Shown in pieces: positions 11,701 to 24,410 of a stretch of 64,000 bases of DNA (position 1 is the stretch's first letter; every line of letters begins with the position of its first letter). A program made the translations under genes and the position numbers. The notes under the pieces are model-generated. The model worked only from the letters and a program-made list of their open reading frames with translations. It did no database searches and was not told the DNA's origin. The DNA is from Epiperipatus broadwayi (lineage: Eukaryota > Onychophora > Udeonychophora > Euonychophora > Peripatidae): assembly GCA_028023455.1 (NCBI GenBank), contig JAQFVV010000022.1:8759100-8823099 (forward strand). Reading direction: 5' to 3'.

Positions 11701-12958
11701 AAACTGTAAAATATTAATGTTTACAGTTTGGTATCTAGAGTAAAATAAAAATTGCTACTATGACTTCTGTATTATAATATAAAATAGACTTTAAATAGCT
11801 AACTATAGGGCAAGATAATTCCTAGAACAGTGAAAATGAATCCATTGCCCATTAGATTTTCTGTTACTTATAACAATAGTTTGCAGGATTTTTTAAAAGT
11901 TTTTTTTATTATCTTATCTAGTTAAAAATAAGTGGATATTCTTTAACTGATCAATAGTGGATACTATTTGACTTAGTTATGGGCTAGCTACTTAAAAAAC
12001 AGTTCTATTCCTGATTAAAACTGGAAAAAATATTTACTTTTTATCCAGTCCATATTTGAACTCAGGTCAAAGCAATGGTATATGAATTTATGACCACCAC
12101 ATCATGAAACTCTTCTTATTTCAAATATATTTTTAATTTAAATAATATTGCATAGTGAATTATTAATTTTTTAAAAAGCATTTTGCACTGATACGGATAA
12201 TTGAAGAATAATAATTTTTATCACTTGATTAATAGTTTCATTTTTTTTTGTAACTTTTACTATTCCTATAAAGAAAATGCTTTTTAAATAATGATTTATA
12301 TATATATATTGTCAGAAATTAGCTTCCATATTCTGTTCACTCAGGGAAACTTTAAATAAGATTGGCATCCAGTTAATCGATAAGAAAAAATGCAATAATA
12401 GAATGTGATTGGTCTTTACTTGTAGATTCAGGCGGAACAGGGGACTTGACAAACACTTTTTAGTAACTAATAAATAGATAGCGAAATTTTTTTTTCCATG
12501 TTGATGAATGGATTCAATTTTAGTAAAAAAACAAAAAAACTCACTCTCTAAAATAGAAGCCATATCAGATTAATGTCTTATTGATTAGCTGCATTTTTGG
12601 TTAAGAATTTAAAAAAAGTAGTGCATGCGTACACACAATGAATAAAAAATAAAAAATCATATTACAATACTAGCCAAAAAACCCAAAATTTTACTAAAAT
12701 TCTTTCACAACCATGGTTTCATATTTTAACAAATAGACCTTTTCAAGTGAAATTCAACAAGATACAAGCAACACATATATATATAAAAAATAAAATAAAA
12801 ATAAAATATCAAAATATATAAACAGTTAAAAGAACTGCAATAGTCTATATGTATTTTAAAATAAACAATTTTTTTTTAACATCCATAATAATTTTTAAAA
12901 ATTTTTGTTTTATATAGACCTATATATCTCTTGTTTAAAAATTTAAAACAACTACATG
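11701..12958. other. AT-rich intergenic DNA
   Basis: No gene seen. About 11930-12130 may be an old SINE-like relic (a reverse box B-like TTTGAACTC near 12055). A minus-strand open frame at 12312-12563 has no recognisable domain. Confidence 0.4.
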
Positions 12959-13096
12959 AAAAATATTCTTTTATTATTATTTTTTTTCATGTGTTATAGC
13001 ATCGGCCGGGAAGCGAACACGGTAACCCGGGACAACTGTTTGTAAGGCTGCTGTGCTGACCACTCGACCACTAACGTTGACAAAAATACTCTTTTA
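12959..13096 (-). mobile_element. tRNA-derived SINE, copy 2
   Basis: SINE body 12974-13081 flanked by 15-bp duplications AAAAATATTCTTTTA / AAAAATACTCTTTTA (12959-12973, 13082-13096; one mismatch). The tRNA-like part is on the minus strand, with the A-tail at the left end on the plus strand. Good family member with the GGTTACCGTG-type variant before box B. Confidence 0.9.
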
Positions 13097-13885
13097 CTAG
13101 CAAAATTTTATAAGATAATCATTTTTAATCTCTAAAAAATTTTCAAGCTACAGTTTTTAAATAAACAATTTATTTTTTCATACTTACTAATTTTTATTTA
13201 GGAATGTTTAGACGTTAATGCCATAGTTACAGGTTAAAACAAAACAGAATAATCTAATAATCTTTAAAAATATAAAAATTAAAAGTACATATATAAATAT
13301 AGCACACTTGTATACAACTATGGGTCATTTCAACTCCAAGAGAAAAAAATTAGAGAAATATTTATATTTTAAAGTTTATTTAAGTTTTAATTTTTACAAA
13401 ATATCATATGACTCTTTCATAGATAATATCTTTTGTATTACAGCACCAGATGATAAGTTATACATATTTGAACAAGTGTCACAGATCTTCATAAAAACTT
13501 ATACCAAATTTTTTTAAGGGTGTTTGAACTTTCAGATATTTGATATAATGAAGTCATCAAAGAAAAAGACCAGATAACTAGAATCCAGTCATAGGAATGT
13601 TTTGCCCTGCTATCTACTGTTTTGGATTAGTGTCTAATTTTAAAAGCAAGTTATGTGAAAGATAGATATTTTTATTCATATTTTTATTGAAAAATATACT
13701 TTTCATCTTTATTTATAATTATCTAAAATATTACAATATCCTATATGATAATTTATATATGTTGAATTAAATATTTTCATGAATTTTAATATTGTATATG
13801 TATTGTTACCATGTAAAGGGAAACCTTAGTATATAACTATATATATATAGCCACACATTCGGTTGCATTCCCTGATGACAATTAT
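13097..13885. other. AT-rich intergenic DNA
   Basis: No gene or element identified before the terminal-inverted-repeat element starting near 13886. Confidence 0.45.
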
Positions 13886-14229
13886 CATATTACTTCAAAT
13901 ATAAGCTGCCTCCAAATTTAAGCTGCAGTATAATTTTAAGCCTGGAAAATTGGAACATAAATTAACTACAAATTTAAGCTGCATGTATGTACTTGAATAG
14001 GAAACCAATATACATACAATAAACTCACCTAATTTATTGCGAATTTTCTTCAGATATATGGTACTTTTACTTTCTACATCTTCACTTTCAGAACTTGAAT
14101 TTTCATCTTCACTATTTTATCAGGTATATCATCTTCAAGCTATTTAAATTGCAGTCAAACATTATAATTTCTTTGCTTTTGTATAACAGTGCATGTTTTT
14201 TGTATTAAAATCTGAATCATTCTTCTAAA

Positions 14230-14690
14230 ACAATTTATATTTTTAATAATAATTAGCATTAGGCTAATGCACATGTGCTTTGTAGATCTTAACAATAAAT
14301 GAATACTCTCATTTTTCAAATCCAAGATAAAGTCTTTGTGAAAGAATAGAATGAATCCATCAATCACTATATAAAAATAATATCTTATTTACATATGTTT
14401 AATTTCATTTAAGAATGACATATCGTAAATTCTAGTAAATTTCACTAGTGTCATTCATTCAGACATAGTAAAGGTAATTTAAAGAGATTGTTAATATCTT
14501 CACATTCTCATTTCCAAATACTTAAGATTTGCCCATACTTAAACATTTGGGTTGAAAGGATAGATGGATTCATTCTATTCTTTCACAAAGACTTTATCTT
14601 GGATTTGAGAAATGAGAGTATTCATTTATTGTTAAGATCTACAAAGCACATGTGCATTAGCTTAATGGTAATTATTATTACAATTTAAAA
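14230..14690. repeat. Inverted repeat, ~125-bp arms
   Basis: Arms about 14242-14363 and 14558-14680 are nearly complementary (CTAATGCACATGTGCTTTGT, GATCTTAACAATAAATGAAT and CATTCTATTCTTTCACAAAG lie in both). The spacer is about 195 bp. Because the arms match, the same peptide can be translated from each strand; these frames are shadows, not genes. Confidence 0.9.
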
Positions 14691-14769
14691 CATCGTGCTA
14701 TATAAAAATAATATCTAATTTATATTTTTACAAATGTTTTCTGAAAAAAAATTAAAATGTGTAAAAAAA

Positions 14770-15350
14770 CATTCCAAACATTCATTTTCACTTTGAAATT
14801 TAAAACAAAAACATTGGAATTGTCAACATTGACAAAATAATGTTAAAAAATTCTAAAACATTCATTTTCATTTTAAAAATCAAAAGGAAGCTATTGGAAC
14901 TGTCAAAATTGTAGAGAACAACTAACAACTAATCAGCGCATTGGAAGGCAGTCTCTTATTGTTATATTGATTTGTTAGTTTAAAACTATCCTAAAGGTTT
15001 TCAGTAAAGTTTTCTTGATTAAATAACAGTAAAATCAGCAAAATGCAGTTAAAATATTATAAACTTTAGTTTTCACTTTAAAATCAAAACAAAAACATCA
15101 GAATTATCAAAATAAGCAAAATAATGTTAAAAGATTCTAAAATATTAGTATTCACTTTAAAAACCAAAAGGAAGCTATTGAAACTATCAAATTTTTGACA
15201 GGCACTGTCTTTTGTAGAGAACAACAATCTGGCAATCAGCACTTTGGAAGGCAGACTCTTATCTCATTGTTATATTGATTTGTTAGTTGTAAAAATATTC
15301 TAAAGGTTATTTGGTAAACTTTTCTCAATAAAATACCAGTAACAAAATAA
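14770..15350. repeat. 284-bp direct duplication
   Basis: CAAAAGGAAGCTATTG occurs at 14881 and 15165, 284 bp apart. The matching continues through AATCAGC, TTGGAAGGCAG, TGTTATATTGATTTGTTAGT and CTAAAGGTT in both units, with the second unit diverged and slightly rearranged. Confidence 0.85.
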
Positions 15351-16024
15351 CTGTTAAAAATAGCAGGCTGAGAAAGAGTTAAAGCCATTTATGAAATTAA
15401 CCCAAAAATATTGATTATAATAAATATAATATGCTATTCCACCCAAGAAGTGATTGTAATACTATATCCATGTATAGCTTAAAGCAAAGATCCTCATAAA
15501 TAAGATGTAAAAATTTTCACTTCGAATTTAAGCCACACCCTCTTTTAGAGGTCCAAAATTTGGAACAAAAGTGTGGCTTATAATCGAAGTAATATGGTAT
15601 ATATGATCTGTCTCTTTAATACATCTAATATTTTACAATGAAATTAAAACTGCAGTATATATATGCATATATATTTATATTCGGCAATGATTAAAATCCA
15701 TGGAAAAAATATTCTTATTGGTGTACTATAAATTCTCTAGATATGACAATTAATTACTAAGCCTTCCAATATCTCAGTACTCCTTACAGTCCTTTATAAA
15801 AATCAGTCAGTGGAAACAAGATTCTCTCAGCTTCTGAAATGTCAGGTTGTGATATTCCATCAGATAATTATGTATATAGACTATTTTTAATAAAAAAAAT
15901 ATTAAAAAAAAAAGTTTATTCACATAAATGCACTGCAAAGTAAAAAAAAAATGTTTTTTTTTCACTTTTGTATTATTTTTGATATGTGAACCAAATATAA
16001 TGCCATGAAAGATGGGTGTGTGTG

Positions 16025-16128
16025 TTTTTTTCTCATGCGTCATAGCATCATCCAGGAAGTGAACCCACCAACCCGAGACAATTGCTTGTAAAGCATCTAT
16101 TGCTGACTTCTCGACCACCAATGCTTGA
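16025..16128 (-). mobile_element. tRNA-derived SINE, copy 3
   Basis: Minus-strand tRNA-like body with box B read through GGGTTCACTTCC and the conserved GCATTGGTGGTCGAGAAGTC start near 16125. Diverged in the anticodon arm (TGCTTTACAAGCAATTG). Clear duplications were not found. T-rich left end (16024-16031) is the A-tail. Confidence 0.8.
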
Positions 16129-17047
16129 TGAGGATGGTTTTTTTTTTTACTTTTTAATGCATTTATGTAAATAAAAATAATTCTTTAATTTTGTTTGTTT
16201 TTATTCTTATTCCCATGAGAATAGTAGACATGTTGGGGAAATGAAGCTCATATTTATTTGGTTAAAAACACAAAATCAAATGTAACGATGAGTAAATTTA
16301 TTTAAAATATATTTTGAAAATATTGAATAAAATTGTATACCTTTTCGATGAATCATTCAGTTTTAATTTACAAGAAGGGCTACTAAACACATCTAGCAAT
16401 AATATAATATATAAATAAATAGTTAAATTTATTAGTAATTTTTTGCTAAAATTGTTTACAAATCCTAAAAAAATATTATGTCATTGAGGATACATGTGTA
16501 TGCAAAGTTTTAAGTAGATCGAAAATTGGGAAGTTAGTGAAAATTATATTACAAGATTCTATCCGGACAGATGAAAGAATAAAAAAAATAAAAGCTTATA
16601 ATAAAATATTTAATTAAGGTAAAATAATAACTGCAATAGTTTATATATGTAATAGTAATAATAGACATTAATTTATATATATTTGCTTGAATATGAATAA
16701 TTACATATAAATGTATATTAATCAGTATGTATTTCTTGGTACAAACAGTGTTTGAATTTCTAATTCGAATAACTCTTGTTTGTTGTAAAATGTACAAATT
16801 ATTGAAAAAAATTGTTATCTTATGTAAATTACTAAATTAACATTATTTCAGCATTCAGTGGGAGAAAAAATTCAATATATATTTCAATGTGTTATTTTAA
16901 AAATAACAATGCATATGAAAAATATTATATATATAATTAGACAATAGAAATTATTAAAATGGGTAAATAAATTAAACAAATCGAGTTCAAGTATGATAAA
17001 ATAATATTTTTTATTTTATTATATATTTTCCCCCTGAAATCTATAAG
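16129..17047. other. AT-rich intergenic DNA
   Basis: No gene or element identified. Confidence 0.45.
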
Positions 17048-17192
17048 TATATGTAGTTTTAAACTACTAAACATCACATGATCACGATCTATACTATCAC
17101 ATAATTGTTATTCTGGCATACATTGATTACTCTGATTGGTACAGGGTGGCACTACTGTATGGAGAGTTTCACCTTGTTTATATGTAGTTTTA
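17048..17192 (-). mobile_element. Family A hairpin element, copy 2 (deleted)
   Basis: Element 17062-17178 flanked by perfect 14-bp duplications TATATGTAGTTTTA (17048-17061, 17179-17192). It keeps the asymmetric tail (ACATCACATGATCACGATCT near 17070) and only the right arm (TGATTACTCTGATTGG, GGCACTACTGTATGGAGAGT). The left arm and ribozyme core are missing. Because duplications flank the deleted form, either it inserted already truncated or the loss was internal. Confidence 0.85.
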
Positions 17193-17534
17193 TTATTTAA
17201 AGCTTAACTTAAAATGTCTGGAATCAATGTGTAATACAATGAATTGTCAAATGGCTTAATTTCATATTACTTTTTAAGTATAATTGGTGTCCATCTCACA
17301 CTCTTTTTATTTTACAAAAATCAAATTATTTTGAATGAAGCTTGGATAATGTAAGATTTATACCACTCTTTTGGAGTTTAGTGGCATGTCAAAATAGTTG
17401 TTGTCTAAACTTTAAATGTAAAAAAAAATACCCACCAGTTTTTTTTATCTCTGATCATTTTTCTATATTTTTTATACAATACAATACTACTTTTTATAAG
17501 CAATGTTTACAGTAGCCGAATCAAATTTATTTTG

Positions 17535-17883
17535 TTATAATACCTAATTTTTTTTTTTTTTTCAAAATAATCTTTATTTGCACAAAAAGTAAAATATACA
17601 TTATAATATAGAGTTCATGTTTACAATCATGTCTGACACATTAAAGACTAATTAGTTATTAAATTAGATGATGAGTACAGGATAAAAGTAAAATTTATGT
17701 TATGTTACTTATCAGGGGTGATCTAATTTGGCATATAAATGCCATGGCATGTAAAGTTTAAGTGTCATGAATAAATAATATACATGGCCATTGCTAAATA
17801 TTTAATTGACTCCATGCTTGCTCAGCAAGACTAGGCAGGCATGTTCTTACATCACTTTCTTTAGCTTTTTATAATACCTAATT
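17535..17883 (-). pseudogene. Polyadenylated mRNA 3'-end retrocopy
   Basis: Insertion 17550-17868 flanked by perfect 15-bp duplications TTATAATACCTAATT (17535-17549, 17869-17883). Read on the minus strand it ends with AATAAA (complement of 17573-17578), a short spacer and a poly-A tract of about 14. These are the marks of an mRNA copied by a LINE-type machinery, 5'-truncated. The 5' part reads KESDVRTCLPSLAEQAWSQL followed by two residues and a stop, which could be the C-terminus of the source protein; I do not recognise it. The rest would be 3' UTR. Confidence 0.8.
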
Positions 17884-18004
17884 GTAAATATTTTTAAGCA
17901 AATGCATTCAAGTGACCTCAATTACAAGACCTATAAAAATTTTGGGCAATGTTGCTTTTTGTATGATGTAGCTTTGTAGATTTTATACACATTTTATTGG
18001 TAAA

Positions 18005-19790
18005 ATGTCTTATCAATCCACCAATAAAAGAAGGCCTTCTTCTGAGTCAAACTTTTATTTAAAACATATGTCAAACTGATACTGGGTTTGAAGAATGATG
18101 TTTGTGATTGGATAATGTAAATGATGATAGTTATAGTGCTGAGACCATCAAAGATAATACTAATGTGGAAATGGACAGTGATCATGACACTGTTCTGAAG
18201 TAGTAGAGGAATCTGATGATGATGTTGAGAATTATTATTTGACAACAAATACTTCAAGAAACTACATATTTGGCTATGATAATAATTTCAATGATCCAAA
18301 GAACATCCAACAATAAATAAAAGAATAAGACAGCACAATATAGTCATAGTTTCACTAAGAATAACAAATATTGCAAAATCTTCAGAAGACAACCCAAATC
18401 CCAAAAATTTATGGGATTTATTGTTTACCAATAACCTTCTGAGTGAAATTATAATGTGGACAAATAAAAACAAAATGGAAAAAGGAAGAACAAAATATGA
18501 AATTCAAAATTATTTATCTTCATATGAATTTGTTAGAACTAAAAGCATTCTGGGGCTATTAATCTATACAGAAATATTCAAATAAGACAATAAAAATCTT
18601 GACTTATTCTATGAACTGGTGGAACCAGATTAGGAATTTTCAAACAATTATGCCCCAAAAAGATTTAAAATTTTTATATTGCTGTATTCATTTTGATGAT
18701 CCCGATGATAGACAAAAATGAGGAAAAAGTGATTCTGCTGTTGTTATTAGTAAGTTATTTTAAATGTTTACAGACAATTATAAAACAGATTACGTTATTG
18801 CTATTGGAATGCAAGTTGCACTGATATAATGTTTGTGACATTTTAAAGAGGGAGGAGGCAGATTAAAATTTATATGCCAAAATAGCCTGGGTAAATATGG
18901 AACAAACTTTTTTACTGATGCTATAAAGTTATTTTCTAAATGCTTATATATATTCAGGAAAAGGTTCTGCCAGTAAGATATTGAATAAAGAAAAAAAACG
19001 TTTTTGCATCTCAATGCAATCTGTTATTAGACATGATGCCACTTCATAATTTCACAGAAATATTACAACAGACAATTAGTTTACTTCATAGAAGTGGTCA
19101 CAGAGTTTCAAAGACACGGCTAACTTATTTGAAAACTCTGAAGAAAAATGAAAACAAATTCCTACCAACTTTTCTGCCATCAAAGTCAAAAGCAATAGAA
19201 AGCACTATATGAGTTTCTATGACAACATTACCCTGTTATCATATGTCTTCAAAATATAAAGCTATACTATTAATGTCTTCCATGTACCTGTCTAATAAAA
19301 ATGATTTTAGCACTGTCCAATCAGAAATGATTACAGACTTCAACTTGACAAAAGGAGGAGTGGATGTACTTGATCAGAAATGTGCTAATTATTCATCCTG
19401 CAGAAAAACAATATGCTGGTCAATGGCAAATTTTTTCCTAATATTGAATATTTCAACTGTGAATGCATTCACTTTACATCAAAAACATAAGCAATCATAA
19501 AAAATTCAATAGAAGGTTTTTTAAAAGTATTGGCAAAATTACTTACAAGTTCATACTTAGAAGCGGGCCTCCTAATGTGCAATGTATGAAATCATATGCT
19601 TATTTTATGAGCATTAGGAAGACCTGAAGTTATTGATAATGATACTGAGAAGAATCCAGATAACAACAGATTGAAGATAAAGAAAACATTTTAACAGTAT
19701 CTTATGCATTGAAACGAAAAACTTTTTATACCTGCAGAATGTATAGCAAAGCAGTTTGTATGAAACATATTAAGAAAACATAGTCAGTGT
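18005..19790 (+). pseudogene. piggyBac transposase relic
   Basis: A decayed piggyBac-family (DDE_Tnp_1_7) transposase with many stops and frameshifts. A plausible start is ATG at 18005. An acidic stretch rich in SDDD lies near 18210-18250. The core reads RGRRQIKIYMPK (about 18850-18890), matching the family's GR...YxPxKP segment, then RVSKTRLTYLKTL near 19110. The best open part (19219-19500) holds the C-terminal core motif LTKGGVDVLDQKC followed by CRKTICWSMANFFLILNIS, corresponding to KGGVDxxDQ...RKTxRWP. A FLKVLAKLL segment and a cysteine/histidine remnant (YTCRMYSKAVCMKHIKK, about 19730-19775) follow, as in the C-terminal zinc-binding tail. Terminal repeats and TTAA target sites were not located. 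Inactive. Confidence 0.9.
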
Positions 19791-22700
19791 TCAATTTTAA
19801 AATTATTTTAAAATTTGTTTACATATCTATAATGTATATTTGGAATCTTAATTATACTATAAAATAATGTTTCTCATTAGTGGTATCACATACTGGTAGC
19901 AGTCTTAATATTACCAAAATGCATTGTAGATGTTGTAGGATATGCAAAGCTTTTACTTGTATAAGAAATTCTCCAGTGTCTTATGAATTGTGGCTTTAGT
20001 TAATAAAATTATCTTGACGGCTGTATTTGTGTTTTAAATAGAGGCAGATTTTTTATTTTTCTGCTTGACATTAACTCAATGCATGTAAATTTGCACGAAT
20101 ATATTACGAATCAACTGTGATTGAAAATTTCCAGTATTTTTATGTCATTGTAATGGGAAATTTATGTCTCAGTTACATTTAACAGAATAACATCCATAGT
20201 TGTTATTTGAAATAAATACATTATTATAATGAATGCCTACTTGTAGCAGCTATACTTGAAGACCGAACTGTATCTCAGCATCCATGTGATATCTGATCAT
20301 CATCTATAATAACTTTCCATTGTTTGTCGTTCATCTTATCACAATTTATTTTAATGATTTAGTATTTAGAGATGCATCGTAAACTTTAAAGAAAATTTTG
20401 TTTTTATAATATTACAAATATTTTCATTTTCTTTTATTTTTAACATTCTGCGGTGATTTTTTCTTCTAGTCTTTCCCACATGCACGCTTATATATATATG
20501 TTTATTCGCCATTAAATAAGCAGCTATGAATATAAATATTTTTAATTTATTAAATATTTTTGTTTTCATTTTCATAGCTTTTCAAATGAGTTTTTTTTAA
20601 ATTTATTTTTTGTTTTTATCAATTAATCTTATTTTTCTATTTTATCTGTGAAAAAAAAAAGTAATTTGCATTCTGAATTGTCTCTTATTTTGATTATTTT
20701 AGACGTTGATTGCGACGTTTTTTTCTCTTTGTAGAGTTAATTAATGCTATGAAATGTTTATGAATACTAAGTTTATTGACAAATATTGATTTCTCAATAT
20801 GTTAAGTAAATATTTAATTTGCATATAAAATGTATTTGCGCACATTTTGCATTTTTAATAATAAAAATATTGCAAATTTAAAACAAAAATACGTGATATA
20901 TTCAGAAGGGGAAAATATTTAATTAAAATATAGATAAACGTAATCAATATTTTATTTAGATTTTATGTTTGTGTTAATAATTACTTGATTATATTTTTAG
21001 TATAATAATAAAATACTTTGTCTAGAGCTATATAAAAAACTTTTCTCTCTCTCAATTAAGTTTAGTATTTATGTATATGGATAGAATTTAACTTAGTGAT
21101 TTAAGATAATTATGTTAATTGCATTAATTTTTAATTCAGCCTTTCTGCGTTTTTTTCTCTCATATATTAAAGTCATTTAAGAATACGACATTGTTATCGA
21201 TTATAACTGCCAGTACTTAGGCAAATATTATCGATTATAATTTCAAGTTTGTAAGCTAATTAGTTTTCATAATGAAAGACTTATTTACTCTCACTTTCAG
21301 TAGTATGCCTGTTGGTGCAACATTTGAAACATTATCTTCCACGTTCATGATTATGAACTAAATCTAAAAAAAAATTCAAATAGCTGAACTATGAACAATA
21401 TCTAATTATTTGTAGATGAAGATGATTAATTTCTTAATAATCAAATGTCTTGAAACTATCTTTTCTGAGGGAATTTGAGCAAAAATTGTGTAATAAATGT
21501 TATAAGTTTTCCAGCTAATATAAATAATTGAAATAAACTCACATGAAAATTTCAATCATTTATGTTAATATATTATGTCACACAAAGTTTACCACCTGCC
21601 AATGCTTGCAAGATTGCTAGCATCAGTTTGTAGTGTAATAACAAAATGCTAGATGAGAGGAATGTTGTGACCATTTCAGCCACATGGTTTGCTTCAAGGA
21701 AGATTTATTAGTTATTTCTTGCTAGAAGCTTCCTATTTTGTTTAAGCACAGCTTCAGTAAATAATGCAGTCAAGAGTCATTGTTTGCACAGAAATTCCAG
21801 ACTAGTGAATTACTGTTCTTTAAGTAAATTGACTAATCTCATATAAACATTAGAATTTATAGACTCTTCTTCTCGTTCATCATAATGTAAACAATATTAT
21901 ATTATTTGACCAGATTATTTGATTGCCCTATTTGTGCCATTGGCTATTTATTTATTTGTTGTTATTTAAGTGGTCAGCTGTATTGTTTGTTGAATTTGAT
22001 TTCTAGAGTATTTATAAATTGGATGAATCTGTTAATGAAGTTTAAAATTAAAGGTGCCCACTATAAATATTGAAAAACACAGCATGAAAGAAACACTGTT
22101 GTATATTCATGATTTTGTTGAGGAGAAAGTAATGATAATGATGGAATTTATCTCTTAATAGTTTCTCATCTTAAAACTGTGATGAATAACACTAAAGACA
22201 ATCATTTGTGATATAAATAGATTGCCATGAGTGTTTTTCAGAGTGCAGAACAATCACCATTTGTCTGAAAGCCAAAAATTAACTAAAGGAATAGCAATTA
22301 TATGAGTCAGAAAAATGTTTTGAATCTGACACTTATTACAGATATTGCATTTTAATGAGGTAAGGACTTTCAATGTAGTCTAAACGTAAGAGTCTTAAAT
22401 TTTATAATATATCTTTAAATGTGAAAAGCTAGAATAAACTAAGAAACAATGATGAAATACCACTGATGCTTGTTTGTAAAGCTAATTAGATTGCCATGTT
22501 TGTGGAACTGCTCATTTAATTTATAGATATTGTAATAATACCAATAATAATGTGACATAGTAGAAGGTAACAGAAGTAATAAAGTGTTTCAATTTGTAAA
22601 GTTTGCTTGATATTTATTTTTAGTCTTCTCAATATGTGCTGTCATACTTGTTTTTTGTTTTTAAGAATACATTTTTTTACATTTTACATTATTTTTCAAT

Positions 22701-22990
22701 AAAATAATCTGATATTATGTGTTTATAAAAAAATATTTTTTAAAATTAAATATATATATTTTATAAAGCATATTTTCAGGAGTAGGCATGTTTAATAGCA
22801 TAAAATAAATTTATTACCAATATTTCAATAAGATAACATTCATCCTCTACTGGGTGAAAAAAAAAAATAATAATTACATGGACATAGTATATAAAATTGT
22901 TTTGTGTGGATATTATATTGCATGATTGTCGAATAGTTTGATTTACATTTAACAATATTTTTAATATTTATTTGCATTAAGAAACTTGCT
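19791..22990. other. AT-rich intergenic DNA
   Basis: About 3.2 kb with no credible gene. TATTATCGATTATAA-like words recur at about 21195 and 21228. A minus-strand open frame at 20366-20575 shows no domain. Confidence 0.45.
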
Positions 22991-22999
22991 CAAGCTGTT

Positions 23000-23180
23000 A
23001 AAAAAAAACTTCCCATATAGTAGTGCCACTCAGTGCTGCCCAGAGTAATCAATGGATGCAAGAAGATTTGGGGATATTGGAAAAGTAGGCACTAGATATG
23101 GATTTTATGCACAAACATTTTTGCATTCATTGATTACTCTGGCTTGCACTGAGTGGCACTACTGTATGGAGAGATTTGCT
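23000..23180 (-). mobile_element. Family A hairpin element, copy 3, joined to PLE
   Basis: Inverted arms (about 23005-23055 and 23125-23178) carry the family A signature CATACAGTAGTGCCACTCAG with AGAGTAATCAATG. The hammerhead core is deleted; the outer stem I strand GGGGATATTGG remains near 23074. On the minus strand the hairpin begins only some ten bases after the stop of the Penelope-like reading frame at 23187, so here family A sequence occupies the position of the PLE's 3' non-coding end. Confidence 0.8.
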
Positions 23181-23186
23181 TTTGTT

Positions 23187-23610
23187 TTAACACATTATTA
23201 ATGTAGTTTTTTGATTTTCTATAGCATCTCTAAATACTCTTTGATCATGGTTATTGCATGTGAATATGATTTTGGTATTTGGGAAGTCTATGTGATGGGT
23301 AGTATCTAAAACATGGAGAGCAAGTACTGAAGATAGTTTTTTTATTGCATTAATGTATTCATCTCTTGTCATATTTATACATCAATTGCTTCTTCCTATG
23401 TATGTAGTTGGGCACATGCTACATGGGATTTCATAGATTCCTTGACTTCTAAAGGGATTATATCTTTAAGTTTGATTAGAATATTAATCTTTTGCTCAGT
23501 AGAGAATGTTGTTTTTATGGCATAGCATTTCAGCACCTTTCCAATTTTATCTGTGATTTCTTTTATGTAAGGAATGCATATTCTCTTAGAATTATTTTTT
23601 CTTTTTCTTT
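23187..23610 (-). pseudogene. Penelope-like element C-terminus (GIY-YIG)
   Basis: Minus-strand relic of the C-terminal part of a Penelope-like retroelement protein. From 5': RICIPYIKEITDKIGKVLKC (about 23580-23520), then a frameshift, then GIYEIPCSMCPTTYIGRSN (about 23441-23387), the GIY...YIG endonuclease signature with its two cysteines. After an in-frame stop the frame continues with TRDEYINAIKKLSSVLALH and TTHHIDFPNTKIIF to ENQKTTLI, the conserved H-containing tail of PLE GIY-YIG domains. The reverse transcriptase domain is missing. One frameshift and at least one stop make it non-functional. Family A hairpin sequence follows directly. Confidence 0.9.
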
Positions 23611-24120
23611 CTCATTTTCTTTTAACAGGGATTTTGCATTGTGCATTGCTTTGTTAAATTTTTAAAAACAAAAGTTGCATTAATAAATGTGATGAAACAA
23701 TAAAATTACCAACTATTTGGAAAAGTTTTTTAATGCAAATAAATATACAAAATATTGCTAAATGTAAATCAGACTATTCAATAACCACATAAAAAAACAA
23801 CTACATGAAGCAATTCTATATACTATATCCACATAATTATTACTATATTTTTTTTACATCCAGTAAAAGATGTGTTATCTTATTGAAACATTGGTAATAA
23901 ATTTATTTTATTCTATTAAATATGGATATTTCCAAAAACATGCTTCATAAAACATCTTTCACCTGTAAAAGCACTCATTTCAATGTATATATATATAAAA
24001 TATGGTACTTGTATGTTTTCTGAATGACCAAGATGGCAGTTCGTATTTTTGATAAAATTTGATAAATATACAATTTTGAGGGCTTATCAAGATGACAACC
24101 CATATTTCATTAACAATCTT

Positions 24121-24410
24121 CCAAAATTAATGTTAAATTTTTTAAAAAAGGAATAAATTCCAATAAATTTAATTGCCAATCTTTATTTGAATCTTCCAAT
24201 GTTTACAAAATTAATGTTAAATTTTTAAAAAAGGAATAAATTCCTATAAATTTAATTGCAATCTTTATTTCAATTTTTTTATTTACTTCCCAAACATGGG
24301 TTAGTTACATTTACAAAAAATGAGTGGAAGGCCTATAATCTGCTAAAGATGTGTTAGTTATGTTTACAAAAAAATAACTGGAAGGCCTACAAATTCCTAA
24401 GTTACATATA
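24121..24410. repeat. Two adjacent tandem duplications (84 bp, 53 bp)
   Basis: AAATTAATGTTAAAT recurs at 24124 and 24208, with TAAAAAAGGAATAAATTCC shared (84-bp period). Next, TTAGTTA-TTTACAAAAAA with GGAAGGCCTA recurs at 24301 and 24354 (53-bp period). Confidence 0.85.

Larger units (their letters stand above)
13886..15600. mobile_element. Composite TIR element, about 1.7 kb
   Basis: The ends are inverted copies of an ATATTACTTCRAWTATAAGC sequence: CATATTACTTCAAATATAAG at about 13888, and near 15570-15597 the complement of CCATATTACTTCGATTATAA. Both ends carry subterminal AATTTAAGC motifs (13912-13990; 15528-15540). The flanks offer a possible TA target site. No transposase frame is present, so this is non-autonomous or gutted. 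Inside are a separate inverted repeat (14230-14690) and a 284-bp direct duplication. The terminal sequence recalls pogo/Tigger-type MITEs, but I cannot assign the superfamily. Confidence 0.55.
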
